Shown: positions 62,871 through 64,000 of the stretch, piece by piece
Position numbering within the stretch: position 1 is the first letter of the stretch
Layout: every line of letters starts with the position of its first letter
Source of the DNA: Thermosipho ferrireducens
GTDB lineage: Bacteria; Thermotogota; Thermotogae; Thermotogales; Fervidobacteriaceae
Direction of reading: 5' to 3'
NCBI RefSeq assembly: GCF_017358165.1
Contig: NZ_CP071446.1
Coordinates: 1,860,001-1,924,000 of the forward strand
DNA length: 64,000 nucleotides
Program-made: the position numbers and the translations under genes
Notes under the pieces: model-generated
What the model was told of the DNA's origin: nothing
Seen by the model: only the letters and a program-made list of their open reading frames with translations
Databases searched by the model: none

Positions 62871-63060
62871 CCCCCACTACAGTAATAATCTCAACTTTGT
62901 CGTTTTCAGATAATTTTATTTCTGGATAATCCTTTACTGATACTATATTTCCATTGAGTACCACAACAATAGGCTTATCTACCAACAAGAGTTCTTCCAA
63001 AAGCTCTTTTACACTTGATGCTTTACATACTTTTTCTTTTCCATTTACACTTATTTTCAA
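62863..63060 (-). CDS. thiS: Sulfur carrier protein ThiS
   Basis: 65 residues, ubiquitin-like. The chain ends ITVVGGG, giving the Gly-Gly tail that receives the thiocarboxylate. MKISVNGKE at the start and VVVLNGNIVSVKDYPEI in the middle fit ThiS. The TTG at 63060 has GGGAGGTGG directly upstream, just past the leader terminator. The longer open frame reaching 63273 runs through the riboswitch and is not coding. It is the first gene of the thiamin operon. Confidence 0.93.
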   Translation of the reverse strand: MKISVNGKEKVCKASSVKELLEELLLVDKPIVVVLNGNIVSVKDYPEIKLSENDKVEIITVVGGG

Positions 63061-63075
63061 GAAACCACCTCCCTT

Positions 63076-63107
63076 AAAAAAATCTCCTGCGCGAAGCAGG
63101 AGATTTT
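63076..63107 (-). terminator. Leader terminator of the TPP riboswitch
   Basis: Minus-strand hairpin AAAATCTCCTGC / GCAGGAGATTTT with a 5-base loop, followed by a T run. It lies between the TPP aptamer and the thiS ribosome site, so it is the likely expression platform: termination when TPP is bound. Confidence 0.92.
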
Positions 63108-63111
63108 CTAT

Positions 63112-63216
63112 CTTCTGCTCCGCTCCTTTCGCTGGTATTACCCAGGTCAAGTTCAAAGGGTCAGGGGATTCCTCCCCACTCTCAGCTGCGGTATCAGCAG
63201 CTCCCCTGCGGAGAAG
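63112..63216 (-). promoter_or_regulatory. TPP riboswitch (THI element)
   Basis: The minus strand carries the THI-box signature in order: AGGGGAGC, GCTGAGA, GACCCTTTGAAC, CTGGGTAATACCAGCGAA. They are enclosed by a P1 stem (CTTCTCCGC with GCGGAG/AGAAG). It is followed by a terminator and the thiS start, and controls the whole thi operon by TPP-dependent attenuation. Confidence 0.97.
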
Positions 63217-63244
63217 TGTATTTACTTTTACTATGTACAACAAA

Positions 63245-63273
63245 ATTATAGCATCGGAATTAAATCCACTCAA
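63245..63273 (-). promoter_or_regulatory. Promoter of the thiamin operon
   Basis: Minus strand: TTGAGT (63273-63268), 17-base spacer, TATAAT (63250-63245). Transcription would begin about 20 bases before the riboswitch P1 stem. Confidence 0.7.
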
Positions 63274-63300
63274 GCCAATACTTTGAACAACTACAAATCA

Positions 63301-63537
63301 CATAGAATAGCTGTTTTAAATATTCTTTGCAAAAATAAACCTAAAAAAATGGAAAAATTCACATAATTTTCAAAAAATTCTTTACGATTGGAAAAAGCGA
63401 TTTATCCAAAAGGGAAAAATTTTATTTATAAAAAATCACTTTTTGAGGGCAAATGTTTGACAAATCACCAGGAAATTATCCAGAAATCAATGGTGGAAAA
63501 GCCTTGCGCACAAGATTTTATTACAATAATTCTCCTT
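63301..63537. other. AT-rich spacer with one imperfect inverted repeat
   Basis: No gene seen. Arms AAAAAGCGATTT (63392-63403) and AAATCACTTTTT (63433-63444) can pair with one mismatch over a loop of about 29 bases. This could be a weak terminator for the small gene at 63538 (-). Confidence 0.4.
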
Positions 63538-63822
63538 TCATATCTTTTCTAAATATTTCAATTCTTTTTTATCCATATCAGAAAACTTTGACAAAGTACT
63601 TATAAATTCTTTTTTCTCTTTTCTTAATAAATGATCCGTTTCTTTTATAGTTGTTTTTACTAACCTTTTAGTTTGCTTATCATGAACTTTTCTAAGTTTT
63701 CTAATAGCCATTTTTCTGAAAAACGCAGCATGCTCAGAAAAATATGGATCTATTTTGTAGTACCTTACAGCTGAATAATATTGCTTTGCATATATTAATG
63801 CGTCTATTTTTTTCTTTTCCAT
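63538..63822 (-). CDS. Small basic protein of unknown function
   Basis: About 94 residues, Lys-rich (pI clearly basic), mostly helical, with a Tyr-rich segment (YAKQYYSAVRYYKIDPYF, about 11-28) and a Lys/Glu helical C-terminus. No known domain is recognised. A ribosome site (AGAGGTGG) precedes the ATG at 63822, and a -35/-10 promoter is upstream, so it is probably expressed. It could bind nucleic acid, judged only from charge. Confidence 0.65.
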   Translation of the reverse strand: MEKKKIDALIYAKQYYSAVRYYKIDPYFSEHAAFFRKMAIRKLRKVHDKQTKRLVKTTIKETDHLLRKEKKEFISTLSKFSDMDKKELKYLEKI

Positions 63823-63867
63823 AATAGTACCCACCTCTTTATTTGTTTTTTTAACCGTTTATCATGT

Positions 63868-63895
63868 ATTATATAAGCACTCTTGATTTCGCCAA
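63868..63895 (-). promoter_or_regulatory. Promoter of the small basic protein gene
   Basis: Minus strand: TTGGCG (63895-63890), 16-base spacer, TATAAT (63873-63868), 45 bases before the ATG at 63822. Confidence 0.6.
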
Positions 63896-64000
63896 ACATC
63901 ATATTAATAATCAATACAAAGTTTTATACTATTGAGAGACACAATATCTCTCTTTAATGTTCCTACTAACTTTATATATAAATTAAAAACTGCTATATCT

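Noticed and set aside
63061-63273. Upstream extension of the thiS frame to 63273
   Set aside because: It runs through the TPP riboswitch and terminator; the TTG at 63060 with GGGAGGTGG is the true start.
1-64000. tRNA or rRNA genes
   Set aside because: I saw no GTTCRANNC T-loop within a cloverleaf and no rRNA sequence; a covariance search would be needed to exclude a missed tRNA.

Overview
The window is AT-rich (roughly one third G+C by eye), densely coded and contains no rRNA, tRNA or CRISPR array that I could see. Gene content points to a fermentative, anaerobic member of the Thermotogota (Thermotogales-like). The indications are a galT-glgA-MBL cluster, hrcA-grpE-dnaJ behind a CIRCE element, ThiDN (ThiN replacing ThiE), a short PurH, and strong AGGAGG-type ribosome sites. 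The phylum is an inference from gene families and neighbourhoods; I cannot name the genus.

Layout. 1-4477 (+): 3' part of miaB, YitT-type membrane protein, isochorismatase-fold hydrolase, CDF metal exporter, TPR membrane protein, ending at a convergent terminator. 4670-11378 (-): pilin with its own promoter, then a probable operon of Ddl-like ATP-grasp ligase, YjbQ, PAS/sigma-54 activator, MBL-fold hydrolase, glycogen synthase and galT. 11.5-11.8 kb is a dispersed-repeat block. 11821-15532 (-) is a three-gene operon of D-2-hydroxyacid dehydrogenase, opine-type dehydrogenase and a fused MutS-MutE-like B12 protein; it is the best candidate here for an undescribed pathway. Next come a PiT transporter (+) and the heat-shock operon hrcA-grpE-dnaJ-nadE (-), a DUF996 protein, a GH38 alpha-mannosidase and a B12/radical-SAM protein.

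25.8-40.2 kb (+) is one almost gapless run of about 18 genes. It holds a VIT1-like transporter, purH (with a degenerate transformylase half), an FlhB-C-like pair, a PEGA protein, prfB, minD-minE, a lipoprotein, an FtsB-like protein, an RsmJ-like methyltransferase, ftsY, DUF2225, a LysM/M23/3D lipoprotein, Rrf2, mnmA, hpt and an LCP protein. It combines division, envelope, secretion and translation functions. mnmA lacks any usual start codon before its PP-loop motif.

40.2-57.6 kb is an accessory region: nfi, two methyltransferases, GNAT, nucleotidyltransferase and GH5 glycosidase on the minus strand. On the plus strand lie many single-gene acquisitions (HD, DUF3795, PHP, alpha/beta hydrolase, YCII, pyrophosphatase-Nudix fusion, methyltransferase, SDR, uridine-kinase-like, YdcF, adenosine deaminase, APH-like, S41 protease, ABC exporter). 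It shows decay: a gene remnant, two frameshifted genes, a short adenosine deaminase, dispersed repeats and unusual start codons.

57.6-63.3 kb (-) is a complete thiamin operon (thiS-thiG-thiH-thiC-thiDN-thiF) under a TPP riboswitch with terminator and promoter. The window ends with a small basic protein of unknown function.
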